Below, one piece after another: positions 14,201 to 24,200 of a stretch of DNA of 64,000 nucleotides (its first letter is position 1; each line of letters begins with the position of its first letter). The notes beneath the pieces were generated by a model. The model had not been told where the DNA came from, made no database searches, and worked only from the letters and a program-made list of their open reading frames with translations. This DNA is from Apostichopus japonicus. Its lineage: Eukaryota; Echinodermata; Holothuroidea; Aspidochirotida; Stichopodidae. Where the stretch lies: positions 4,628,001 to 4,692,000 of the forward strand of contig NC_092581.1 in assembly GCF_037975245.1 (NCBI RefSeq), written 5' to 3'. Made by a program: the position numbers and the translations under genes.

Positions 14201-14937
14201 ATCGCTATTTACGTCCAGTAGTATATGGAACACTAATTTGGGGCACTCCAAAAGTGTATTGCTGTTGTAGTTAAGCAATGTGACCATTTTAGCATATCTT
14301 AGCAATTCCATTTAACATGATGCACTAACATTGGTTGTGTAGGAATGAAACAAATATGGTTGTTGTATGTAGATTGGTATTACAGTTAGTGTGGCTGTAT
14401 CCAACACTTTGAAGTGCAGGGCGTATAATGTGTTGGGGAAGAATATACCGACATGGGGTGGGGGGGGGTAGGATGAGGGGGGGGGTAGTGCCATGTGAGA
14501 GAAGCCACCGAATGTTTCAGTATTGTCATATATGTTTTGTTCTCTCGTAGCGACTTTCTAGCAAAACGACACATCTCTGAAACAAGAATACACTAACATT
14601 TTTGTAGGAAATTACTGGTGGCAGTGGATGAGGGAGGGGGGGGGGGTGGAGGGTGTATAAACTTGCACCCTCCACTGACTACGCCTATGCAATGAGAGTC
14701 TGAAATATGTGAAGCCTATGTCAAAGACAACTGTAGGCCTATATATAAATATATATAGATATGTGTGTGTATATATATAACTACAATTTAAATTATATAT
14801 ATATATATAAAGATATATAGATAGATAGATATGTATATATAACGTGAATGTACTTACATGAAAAATGCTACACCAAGAGTACCACCAAGAATCCATGTAG
14901 TTGTGTCAAACTTGAATAAATCTGTTAAGTGGTCCAT
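2898..14937 (-). CDS. Cytochrome P450, CYP3-like (clan 3), complete, 13 coding exons
   Basis: Haem-thiolate monooxygenase of the ER membrane that oxidises lipophilic substrates with electrons from P450 reductase. Exons (minus strand, transcript order): 14937-14858, 13311-13218, 12990-12938, 12439-12361, 11786-11664, 9620-9532, 8811-8663, 8091-7964, 7368-7237, 6390-6170, 5168-5031, 4476-4314, 2996-2898. All junctions are GT/AG and phases agree, giving 515 aa (CYP3 proteins are about 500). Seen: N-terminal anchor (1-26), proline-rich hinge [12 protein letters not shown]-helix AGYETT (316-321), K-helix ETLR (373-376), PERF (427-430), haem loop [10 protein letters not shown] with ligand Cys453. 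Thirteen exons is also the CYP3A count. Odd points: an acidic, His-rich insert in exon 9, and a last exon far downstream with a weak, non-pyrimidine acceptor (CACCGAG). A CYP5-like (thromboxane synthase) assignment is possible; the substrate cannot be read from sequence. It is the right-hand member of a tandem pair. Confidence 0.93.
3080..3150. repeat. C-rich low-complexity tract
   Basis: CCCC/CCACC-rich block on the plus strand in the last P450 intron, one of many such blocks in this gene. On the transcribed (minus) sense it reads as G-rich runs that could form G-quadruplexes. Confidence 0.6.
5181..5251. repeat. (TA)n microsatellite
   Basis: About 35 near-perfect TA dinucleotides in P450 intron 10, starting just upstream (in gene sense) of the acceptor of exon 11 at 5168. 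An uninterrupted TA run can form a cruciform and is likely to vary in length. Confidence 0.9.
5937..6154. mobile_element. MITE, TTAA-flanked (family TTAAAGGAATAGTCCAGG)
   Basis: 218-bp element bounded by TTAA on both sides. Its ends are inverted repeats: TTAAAGGAATAGTCCAGGTC at the left, and at the right the reverse complement of TTAAAAGAAATTGTCCAGGT. No coding capacity. It lies in P450 intron 10 and ends about 10 bp past the donor hexamer of exon 10 (6169-6164). The TTAA target suggests piggyBac-like mobilisation (inference). Confidence 0.82.
13074..13091. repeat. 18-bp G homopolymer
   Basis: One of the longest of many G or C runs of nine or more in the window, in P450 intron 2. Other runs here include 9049-9061 and 12481-12494. 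Confidence 0.85.
13518..14124. mobile_element. MITE, TTAA-flanked (family TTAAAGGGGTATTCC)
   Basis: About 607 bp in P450 intron 1. The left end TTAAAGGGGTATTCCAGTGG pairs with the reverse complement of the right end, TTAAAGGGGTAATCCGGTGG, with few mismatches. TTAA is present at both borders. Inside there is a partial internal copy of the terminal motif near 13680 and TGACGTCA-containing segments. No transposase frame. Confidence 0.75.
14742..14845. repeat. TA/TATG microsatellite in P450 intron 1
   Basis: TA-rich tract with TGTG and GATA interruptions just inside the donor of P450 exon 1. It is the counterpart of the tract at 1-195 in the tandem copy. Confidence 0.8.
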
Positions 14938-16565
14938 TTCGCTGCTCGTCTAAGATCGATGGGGATCAATGATATGAACTAAGAAGTAAGATTGAGCCAC
15001 TGTACCCTGGCGATAGGTAATGCATGAATGGTCAGCATATATGCGAGTGTGGGAGCTCTATTGGTTTACATGCCGGTCAAATTGTCAATATGCAACTTCC
15101 GTTTAAAATAAGCCAACACTGCTGTAGGTGAAGAGGTCAGAAACTTCCCGCAACACGTATTTCTTTTTTTATCAGAATGCGAACTTAAAGGTAGTCAGTA
15201 TGTGCCCCAAATTATAGCACGCTATAATTGCTAGAGAGTTTTGAAAAATTACTTTCCTGGAGGTCTTTACTCTCCAAATTGTTCTCAGACCTTTTTTTTT
15301 AGGAACACACAAGATGACTGAATGTCCCAGTTAGGAAAATTTCCTCGAAGTTTGTAACAAAAACAGTTTAAGAATTTTTGACCAAAGGTGAACCATATTT
15401 GAATATATCTAGCATATTTTGGGCCAATACAGCATACCTTTAATTCATAGGCGTAAATGGAAGATGATTGTACAATACAACGACTTGACGTCATTGGACT
15501 TTGTATCTTTATCTTTGTAACCCACAAAACCCAAACTGAACTTGGACGTTCCGAGCTGTTATCGAATATAAAAAAAAGTACAGAAAATAAGGAGACATAA
15601 CAAAGACAAGAAAACTGCCACACATTAATTTCGTGTTGATAAAATCTTCTTTTTTTATTTTTTATTTCTTATCTGTGTAAATTGATATTGTACAAAGAAT
15701 TTATCACAAAATTTGAGTTTTCACAACAGAAATGTATTGAAGTTGAAAAATATCTTTCACAATAGCAATAACATATTATTTTTTTCTCACCAAAAAGTGA
15801 AAGAAAAGGTCAAGAAACATGATAAAGATAGTATTCAATGGAATAGAGCGATAGGAGGGGGTGGGAGGGGGAAGGGGTTGGGGGTAGCTGTGGGCACACT
15901 CCCTTAAATTGGGATATGGTGAACATCTTAATATTCATTTTTATCATTGAGGAGAAGCAATTCACCTCCCCACCATATTCATATTACTTGATAACTAATG
16001 ATTGATACTTGAAAATTCTCTTCAGCCAATGCCCAAAATGCCATCATACACAATTTCATAAACGGGGCCACAACTCCGACTTATTTATGTAATATGCATT
16101 TTCCTTTTCATAGGTAGATAATCATTTCTGTCATGTTTAAATATAAGAGTTGGATTCACCCTTGTATGGATGACGGGAAATGTGCGTCCATGGTTACTGG
16201 ATATAGCATAAATAAAAAAAATTTAAAAAAAATTTGTTCTTAGACTCATAACTGGTAACATTTACTTCATATTTACCTTACAACACGGAATGAATATGAA
16301 TATATTGCAATAACATTGCATTCATATTGCAGCAATAACTAGAATAAGTTTCTTGAATTCATATTAAAATTCCGAATAAAATGGAGTGGGTAGCAATTCC
16401 AACTTATTTACAACCTCCCTCCATCCCCCCTTCACACCCCCGAAAAAAGAACAACAGCAAACTTATAATTGTCAATATCATGATTCTTATACTTTTTGAT
16501 GGTCTGCAAAAAAAAAAAAAAAAAAATTGACCCAGGTAATATGACAAAGAAACTAGCATGTTACA
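14843..16565 (-). repeat. Right copy of duplicated exon-1/upstream block of the CYP tandem
   Basis: Counterpart of 193-1312. Positions 14858-15126 are practically identical to 207-475; about 15735-16565 is the more diverged remainder. The intervening 15127-15734 is absent from the left copy and includes a TTAA MITE. The block should contain the promoter of the complete P450 gene. I see no convincing TATA box. Confidence 0.9.
15185..15443. mobile_element. MITE, TTAA-flanked (family TTAAAGGTATGCTGTATT)
   Basis: 259-bp element bounded by TTAA. Left end TTAAAGGTAGTCAGTATG; right end, reverse-complemented, TTAAAGGTATGCTGTATTGG. The ends share the block with CCCAAA and the ATAGCACGCTAT-like motif with the larger element at 21980-22334, so they are related. 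It interrupts the duplicated CYP upstream block and therefore inserted after the tandem duplication, or was lost from the other copy. Confidence 0.75.
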
Positions 16566-19490
16566 TACGGTCGCCAGCATCATGTACAAAATATGACAAA
16601 ATAATAATCTTTTTTGCCATCTTCATAACCCCCCTCTGTCACATGCCACTCGCCCCACCCACTCCTTCCCCCACTGAAAAATCCTGGCTACACCCATGAA
16701 GAAAACCGGACACCCCCCCCCCCCGTTTAATAGTTGTTTTTCTTATGAAACAAGTCCATTGGCCACAGAGGAACACATTTATAATAGGAACACAGTAAAA
16801 TACATTGATGAATAAACACGAAAGTTTACAGACATAACTGCCAGGAATTTTGTCAGACTATAGATAATCTGTTCCAAATCAAATCATGTCTTCTTTTTCT
16901 TGGGGAGGGGGGGGGGAGGGTATGTTTCCTAGTCTACACGAAAGGTGAGAATTGAGCATTCCCCTCCCCGTGTTGTAGCCAGATACTCATTCTGAGCCCG
17001 AGATAGCAAGACTTACAATTATGGTGACTGATTGGATGAAACGCCCTCCCTCTTACGGTACCTATTAATCCCACCCCACCCCCTACCCCACCCCCATCCT
17101 ACACCCATGTACAACCCACCTACATCCCATACATTAACAATTTAATTGTAGACCATTCATTATTAAGGTGAGAGTTGAAAATTTAAATCTCAGTTTTTTT
17201 TTTTACTTCAATGTAAAGAATCTAAGAATACAGTCCTCCTGTGCTTTACCATTCCTGATGGTGAATACTATTAGTATATTAGCTATTTTTTTAGCTATTT
17301 AGCTATTTTAGCTATTAGTATATTAGCTATATTAGCTATACTATATTAGCTAGTATTTCTGGCTATAAAAACAAACTCTGCTGGTAAAAACCGAAACTGA
17401 AATGAGTCCATAAGCAATGTCTCGTAACCCATAAATTTTGTTTTTAATTTTTCAATATGAGGTTGTTCTTGCCCTGAGACTTTCCAGTTTTACTCACTGG
17501 GATGTGTTGTGTCTAATTTAGTCAACATAACATGAATTAATCCCCGAGGAGGATAAAATTGAAGATGAGAGAAGAGAGAGAGGTGGAGAGAGTGAGGAAA
17601 ATGAAAAAGAAGAAGAAATAAGTAAAGAAACTTGAAAATTCAAAATACATTCAAATAATGGATCACCAACAAAAAATATACAAAGAATATATATATGAAC
17701 AGCATATTTCCGTATCCATTTCACCAATATTAATTTGACCATGATGAAGGCAAAGAAAAGAATTTCTGCACCAACATTCTAGAAATTTGGCTACAAAGAA
17801 AGGAGGGAGGTGGGGGGGGGGGGCTGGTTCCTTCAGTTTCACTCTTTTATTTGAATGTAGCAACTTTTGCCACAGATGAGTGATATCATTTTCGGATATT
17901 TTCTGCCGAACCTTATAGATGGCATATCTTCTCTATGTCATGTGTCTATATTAATGTTAAAATGTAAATTTTGGCCAAGTTTTTCAAATCTTGGAGAAAT
18001 GAATGGAAAATATGTATTTTTTATTCTTTTAATGATGCCACATGAAATAATCATTAACCACACCTTTTGTACATGGTCAATGCGGGAAAGAGATACGCAA
18101 GGAAATTTGTTCTTTTACTTGGCCTATAGTTCAAAAATTTGTTGCAAACAAAATTAATAATTTAAATTCAAAAATTGAAATAATTTTAATCCATATTGTG
18201 ATTGTTGATATTTCAGAAATAGGTCACCACATTGCATTCACACAGAGGTGTTAACATTTCCATTCAAAGTTAATTTAAGGATTAATCTTCATGATCCACT
18301 AATCCCCAGCTAATCTTAATGTAAATTTCACTATTCACTTTGTTAATATCATCAAAGCAGTTGAATAAGTTAAATAATTTCCTATTGATCACCAGATTTT
18401 CTGAGTTCCAATTTATTAAAATTACACCAACTCAGGTGTCATTATGTATGATTTCTATGTCTACGAAATTCTTAACTGTTCAATGCGATATGCTTCATTC
18501 AAAATATGTGTACTAATACTGTAATTAATATTAAATTTAAAATTAAATTCTTCATGATTCATATCGCTATTATTATCACTAACTCTAGCGCTTACGCAGG
18601 TACACTGTTCGTACGTTTCCGTGTGAGAATGAGTCTCGAATTTAAAAAAAATTATGAGATTCTATTTTGATTCATATTATCAAACCTGGTAATAATTGCA
18701 CGAATACTATTCATACTTTCGGTTACATGAGTATGAGTTCTAAACGTGGACACATACTGCAGGTAAAATATTTGGGATTCTGCAAGTGTTGTAAGAATGA
18801 GTTTTAATCCAACTATGCATTTTTTAATTCAATATTGTAAATATGACTAATACTGATAGCGGCACATGTTCCAATATTTTTTTATTTTTGGGTGTTACTT
18901 ACATACCAGAATTTTGGCATCAAATTCCTGGACCGAATCTACGAGTATGTAAGGGCAGCAAATCATAGGGCTGTCCGGGGTGTCCAGGGCACTGTATGCA
19001 CCCGTTAGTAGCCTGCTGCCACAGTTGAAGATGCAACTAAAATCACTGTGTAAGAGTTAATGCCCATTGTTGATTTTACTGATTGGTATATATAATTTTT
19101 AATCATTTTCCACTCTTTCTTTTCTCGGTTTCACTTCCAGTTTGGGGAAAAAAACAAATTAGAATATTTCTTTAATTAATCTTGTTATCCTTGGCATATA
19201 TTCTGAATACTTCGTTGACACATTGAGTTTGCCTTGGCCCTCCTCTAGGCTTTTCCATCCTTAGCCCCAAACCATAGCTCCGAGCTAATTGTGTGTTTCA
19301 TTAAAACAGTGTTCCTAGTTTACAACACTTCTCACTAAAACCGATGTGTGTTTCATTAAAACAGTGTTCCTAGTTACAGCACTTCTCAATAAAACCAAAT
19401 TACAAACACACTGAATATTCATAATACTGTGGCTGCAATGAGACTCTCTAGTCACACCCTAAATTTATAGAGGGCGCTGTCATATCGGTC
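16566..19490. other. Intergenic stretch without a recognised gene
   Basis: Non-coding sequence between the CYP upstream block and the first SINE. Contents seen: C- and G-runs (16713-16724, 16900-16920, 17813-17822), a hAT-end-like remnant near 16685 (CCTGGCTACACCCAT), TTAGCTATA-type short tandem units at 17270-17360, and a 52-bp tandem duplication at 19291-19396. No splice-compatible coding exon was recognised on either strand. Confidence 0.6.
19291..19396. repeat. Direct tandem duplication, about 52-bp unit
   Basis: Two adjacent near-identical units starting GTGTGTTTCATTAAAACAG (about 19291 and 19345), differing at a few positions. Non-coding. Confidence 0.8.
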
Positions 19491-19495
19491 ACATT

Positions 19496-19740
19496 GTATG
19501 TATGTATGTATGTATTTTAGATCCTCCTGCAAGCAGGAACTCGCGAAGAAGCCTCATTGGCTTATCAAAGCTGCAAGCTGACCGAAGTCAGTCTCTTACA
19601 TTCATATTTAATGTCCATGATCATGAATTGTCAATTGTCGACAACTCTGTAACTGGACGACATACATTAATCTTGGAGTGACTCAAACCAGGGACCGTAT
19701 GATTGAAAGGCACCGGCGTTAACCACTGAGCTAACACTCC
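19496..19740 (-). mobile_element. tRNA-derived SINE, full-length copy 1
   Basis: Read on the minus strand from 19740 it begins with a tRNA-like head: GGAGTGTTAGCTCAGTGGTT (A-box TAGCTCAGTGG). A degraded anticodon arm and a B-box-like stretch follow (G-TTTGAGTC in this copy, GAGTTCGAGTC in copy 4). Next come a unique body and a (TACA)n tail at 19496-19512. The head plus microsatellite tail is the architecture of Pol III SINEs mobilised by a partner LINE (established knowledge). The T-arm cannot fold properly, so this is not a functional tRNA gene. Four copies occur in the window, all in the same orientation. Confidence 0.85.
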
Positions 19741-20669
19741 AATTAACATGGAGTTGAGTTCATTGAGTTGTTCACATTGAGTTGTTCACTGGCAGTACAT
19801 AGAATCTTGTTTCTAATTATTGAGCCAAGAGATCTTTTCAAACATATTTACGAAGTTTGAAGTTAAACTGTCTCAAGGAACGTAACTTGTGTCTGTTTGC
19901 AAGTTCGTATCGGCGTGTGTTCGTACTTGTGAGTGCTCTCGCGTTACTCTACTTCAGAGATCTATAAACAGTGCCACAGATCACGCACACCAGGACCCCG
20001 AAATAACATCACCATCCATTGAAATGCTGGGGTCGCCCATTTCACTGTTAACTCTATAGAAGGGGTAGTAATCTAAAGTCACTGGCGATGGTGTAGGAAT
20101 TTGTTTAATGAATTTATATATTGTACAAGGTGAAGTTAATTTATACGACAGCAAATGCAGATGATGTGTCTACATGATTTAATCTTGGAGTAATTTATGC
20201 GGATTCCGAAGAACTTGATTGCATCACCCTTCCCACATTACCGCAATGTTTGGGTACATACATCACATCATATTCACTATAGTGTTTGTACAAAGCAAGT
20301 AAGAAGAAAACGGTCAGTAATAAATCTCCACAATTTCTGCATTTACTGTGAAGTTTGTGAACCAAAACACCCTCCATTTTTCAATCAGGTTTTTTAAAAA
20401 GTGCAAGCAACACTGATGCTTTAAAATAATAACCTTGCTGTGACTACATATATATTTATAGTCATTATATCTTCTGTTGTTTTTGTCAAATTTCCAATGG
20501 AAAATAACCGAAAAACAACCACAACATTGGTCAAACACTTCACTGATATCTCTCCCTATAACCTAGTAAAACAAACATGCTTGAAGTACTGGAAATTTTC
20601 AAGTTTTTTTTGTAAATTTCCCAGAAATGGAAAATTATAATTACTTTCAATGACCTTGTTTTACCATGT

Positions 20670-20778
20670 GTATGTATATATGTATGTATTTTAGATCCTC
20701 CTGCAAGCAGGAACTCGCGAAGAAGCCTCATTGGCTTATCAAAGCCGCAAGCTGACCGAAGTCAGTCTCTTACATTCA
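20670..20778 (-). mobile_element. tRNA-derived SINE, truncated copy 2
   Basis: Matches the tail and body half of the SINE at 19496-19740, including the TACA tail and the TCCTCCTGCAAGCAGGAACT block. It stops before the tRNA-like head, so it is truncated at its 5' end, as expected for LINE-driven retrotransposition. Confidence 0.82.
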
Positions 20779-21282
20779 GTCTCATACATGTGATAGCTGT
20801 TTTTGAAAAATTGTCCAAGAAAGGCAACACAAAGTCCAATTTCAAGACTAACTTTCCTCTCATTGCACGGACATTCTATGGTAACATTTAATTGAGGTTC
20901 ATTGAGAGATGGCCTGTTTATTTCTACGCACCCTGTCAACAAGGAGAGCTGCAGAGGCTGCTAGATCTCTTGCAGCAAAGCTGAATCAAATATCAAATAA
21001 TACAGATTATCTGTCCAGACCAATAGCACCTATTGTGTAAAACTGTGGAGCACAGAAGCCTAAGCTGCAGCCATGCATGCTGCAGCCCCCTCTGCATCTG
21101 ACCTTTGACATGGTACCTCACATACCCTTCGTTGATAATTCCAATAGAATCTATCTGACATTGAACCTTCATACTTTTTTGATTTCATTCCGGTTCCCAA
21201 TCCTTTCTCTGGCAACGCTGGATTACTGGCAAGTCATCGAGTGCGTTATGGTTTCAAGTAGACAAAAGTTGTATGTCGCCAT
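20779..21282 (-). other. Region downstream of the Elongin A stop (probable 3' UTR)
   Basis: Directly follows the Elongin A stop on the minus strand. An AATAAA on the minus strand near 20919-20924 is a plausible polyadenylation signal. No other gene seen. Confidence 0.4.
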
Positions 21283-24200
21283 CTATCTCCGCTTGTTGAC
21301 TCGTTTCATCATCTTCAAGGTCTTCTGCATCATCGGCGCGACCACCTTGGCAGCTGAAGAAGATTGTAACAGAAAAAGAACGATAAACCTTGGCACTGAT
21401 TACTGTTTACAAAAAAACATAGAAAACAAAGGAAAAAAAATGTTTAAAGGGTGTGAAGACTCGCCCACAAAGAAATGTTTATGCCGGTAATCTGATCTAG
21501 TTTCAAATGAGGTGTAACAGAAGTGTTAAACACCACCATCCATCCCAGAAAATACACACACAGCCTGGTACCGTCAGTAATTAGACACTAGTGTACAGTC
21601 AATACATACAGCTACGGTCAATACCCATAACACAGTGTACATAGCAGCAATGGACATCTCAGGTCCAGCTAAAGAAAACAAGGTATCACGTTTCATTACT
21701 GTCTGCATTTTGTAGCGACAAGAAGAAAACATCCCTTGCAAGCAACAGAAATTTAACTTTTTCAGAGCGCGGCACGCGGTTTGGGGCGAGTCTTCAATGC
21801 CTTTAATGAACATTTGCCAAAAGTGACATTTAGAGATAAGCAAAACATAAAAGGATTTTGCAGTTGTTAATAAGACCTTTTTCTTAGCAAATATTGAAAT
21901 GTGAGCATTATTAGGAAATCAATGCAGGTTGATAGCTTGAACAGAATTTTCTGTCTTAAACAAAAAGGAGTACATTGACTTAAAGATCTGCTTTATTGTC
22001 TCCAATAATAGCTCGGAAAGTTTTGTGATTACGTGATCGACCAGCCACGGTCGTAAATTGACCTCGGGCTCAACAGTTAGCCTGCATAGCTTCTTAACAC
22101 CATTAGGCTTTTTGTGTAAACACTGTGTGGAAATATGTTCATGTCTACAGTGTAGTTAATCATACAGCATTTCACACAAAGACCCTCATTACAAGAAAGA
22201 ATATGTGGCAGGCGTTGCAGATTAATTGGTCAAAAGAGGTCATTTTACGACCAAGGCAGGTCGATTACGTAATCACAAGAAACTTTTCCCATGATAGCGT
22301 GCTATAGTTGGGGTCTAATACAGCAGACCTATAATGTGTCGGGTAAGAGAAATGCGCAATGCTTCGAAACGATCGATCCTTACTTCGCTGTCTCTTAACT
22401 GGAGAAGATGGTTCTCTGTCCGGTATGATTCTGTGGGATGGCTCTTCCCCAGGGATGACGTCTCTCCTCGGTTGTGGTGCCTTGTGAGGCAAACTGGAGG
22501 AGGAGGTTCCGTGCCTTATTTGTTGACGAATCACATTACGAGGTGGCTTGACTGGTCTGTCCACGAAGGCAAGTTTGGTGAGACGTCCTACAAATAAAGT
22601 CAAAATAAGGTAGTAGCATTGAATATTTGAGATATATCCACAAATTAAAGGTCAAAATGGAAACAGGTTTGGGGATTCCCTGTTACACTGTGTGTCGGGT
22701 AGACAGTTTCTGGATGCTTCGCATGGGCACATGGGAGAGGGTTTGGGGGGAGGGGGGCCCACAGCCCATCATTTATTCACTCAGGGAAATATTAGACCAC
22801 AGCTATGGGTTGTACACCCCTGCCCCACCCCCCTTCCCCCTTATATTCAACATCACACAAAAAGTTGTATTTATTAGCACAACCTTGCATTTGGAGCTAT
22901 TTATAGACCTAATTTATAGTCTTAAATATGCCTCAGACTACACCATTTGACATCTCAAAATTTTAATTTTTTTATGAGGGGTTGGAACCTAGACCCCTCA
23001 CCCCCTACATGGTAGTTAGCTTCATAACCCACGGGGCCACACACCTCTTTTATAAAATCCTTCATTTGCCTCTGGCTCTTCTACAAAGGTTCAGTCATAC
23101 CTAAATCAATTGGGGAAAATTTGGCACTGCCACCCCATTCCCCCCCTTCTCCCAAAACTTTGAAATTCTGTGCCTGCCACTAAAATTAGGAATGAGTCAC
23201 TCATCCTTTCTTTCATCAAAATCCCCGCTCAACGATCATAAGAGTAATTAAACTGTTGTTTTTTCTTATCAATTAAATTAATCAAACAATTCCACGAGAC
23301 CCTACCCGTCTCCTTCTTTGCCATCGAAGCCGATATATTCGCCGTGATCGCCAAAAGTTTGTATTCCCTCTCGTCGTTTTTCCTCTGTGAAAGACAAACG
23401 GAACGAAACTCTGAAAAAAAGCTGCGAGAAAATCTTCTAGGTACGGGAAGGATCTCATGCAGGTTACCAAAATAAAAATATCTTTAAAAAATATGGGAGT
23501 TTGTAAGAATTGAGCTAAAATATTTCACCAGGCTACTCAGAAGATGTTTCCTGTTTTATTTATTTATTTTTTAATTTATTTTTAATTTATTTATTATACA
23601 TAATTAAGCTATCCCCCTGGAGGTTAACACAAGATTTTCTTTACCAGATAGAGTTCCCTCCAGCTTTCCATTTCTTCCTGTTCCGCCCCTTTGAAGGTCC
23701 TCTCGGCATGCCTCTTCCAAAGATGATCAGACTCCAAAATGTAGCTCTGGAGAACGATAAAGAAGACGTTAAAAGTTTGCTGCATCATGGAATGTAACAA
23801 TTATGGACATAGGCTAGGGGAAGACTAGTTGTTGGGGGGGGGTGGGGGAAGTATGGTGATTTGACGAGCTCCATGCATCTGAAGTACCACATAGCCTTAA
23901 GAGGTAACAAAACTGCATGGGTTAAGTGGGGGGGATGTGCAAATAGAGGTGACGCTAGAGTGTTTTGACATGTAAAATACAATTGTACTCCCACTTGATC
24001 TTGAGAGGTAACAGTAATCTTTAAACAAATTTGTACATTTGTCTTTCCAAAATTCCTTGGTCCCAATAAATCAGTTTATCAAAAATATTCTGTGTCAAAT
24101 TTTGTTCCTTGCCCCTGGCCATTATAGTATCTGGCAAATCTGCTGTAATCAATCTGGACATTCGGTTTAAAAAAAAAAAAAAACTGCCTGTTGTAACAAT

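Noticed and set aside
16640-16700. Second complete hAT element upstream of the CYP gene
   Set aside because: Only one short end-like motif (CCTGGCTACACCC); no partner inverted repeat or target duplication found.
19680-19740. A genuine tRNA gene on the minus strand
   Set aside because: The T-arm does not pair and the anticodon stem is short. Four copies with a common body and TACA tail show it is a SINE.
22265-22383. Extension of Elongin A exon 10 to the stop after WEKFLVIT
   Set aside because: A strong GTAAGG donor at 22383-22378 splices in phase to the conserved C-terminal exon 21353-21283; the extension also enters a MITE.
23282-23470. Arg-rich open frame on the minus strand overlapping Elongin A exon 9
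   Set aside because: Wrong frame. The frame giving REYKLLAITANISASMAKKETG matches the Elongin A family and its acceptor/donor phases fit both neighbours.
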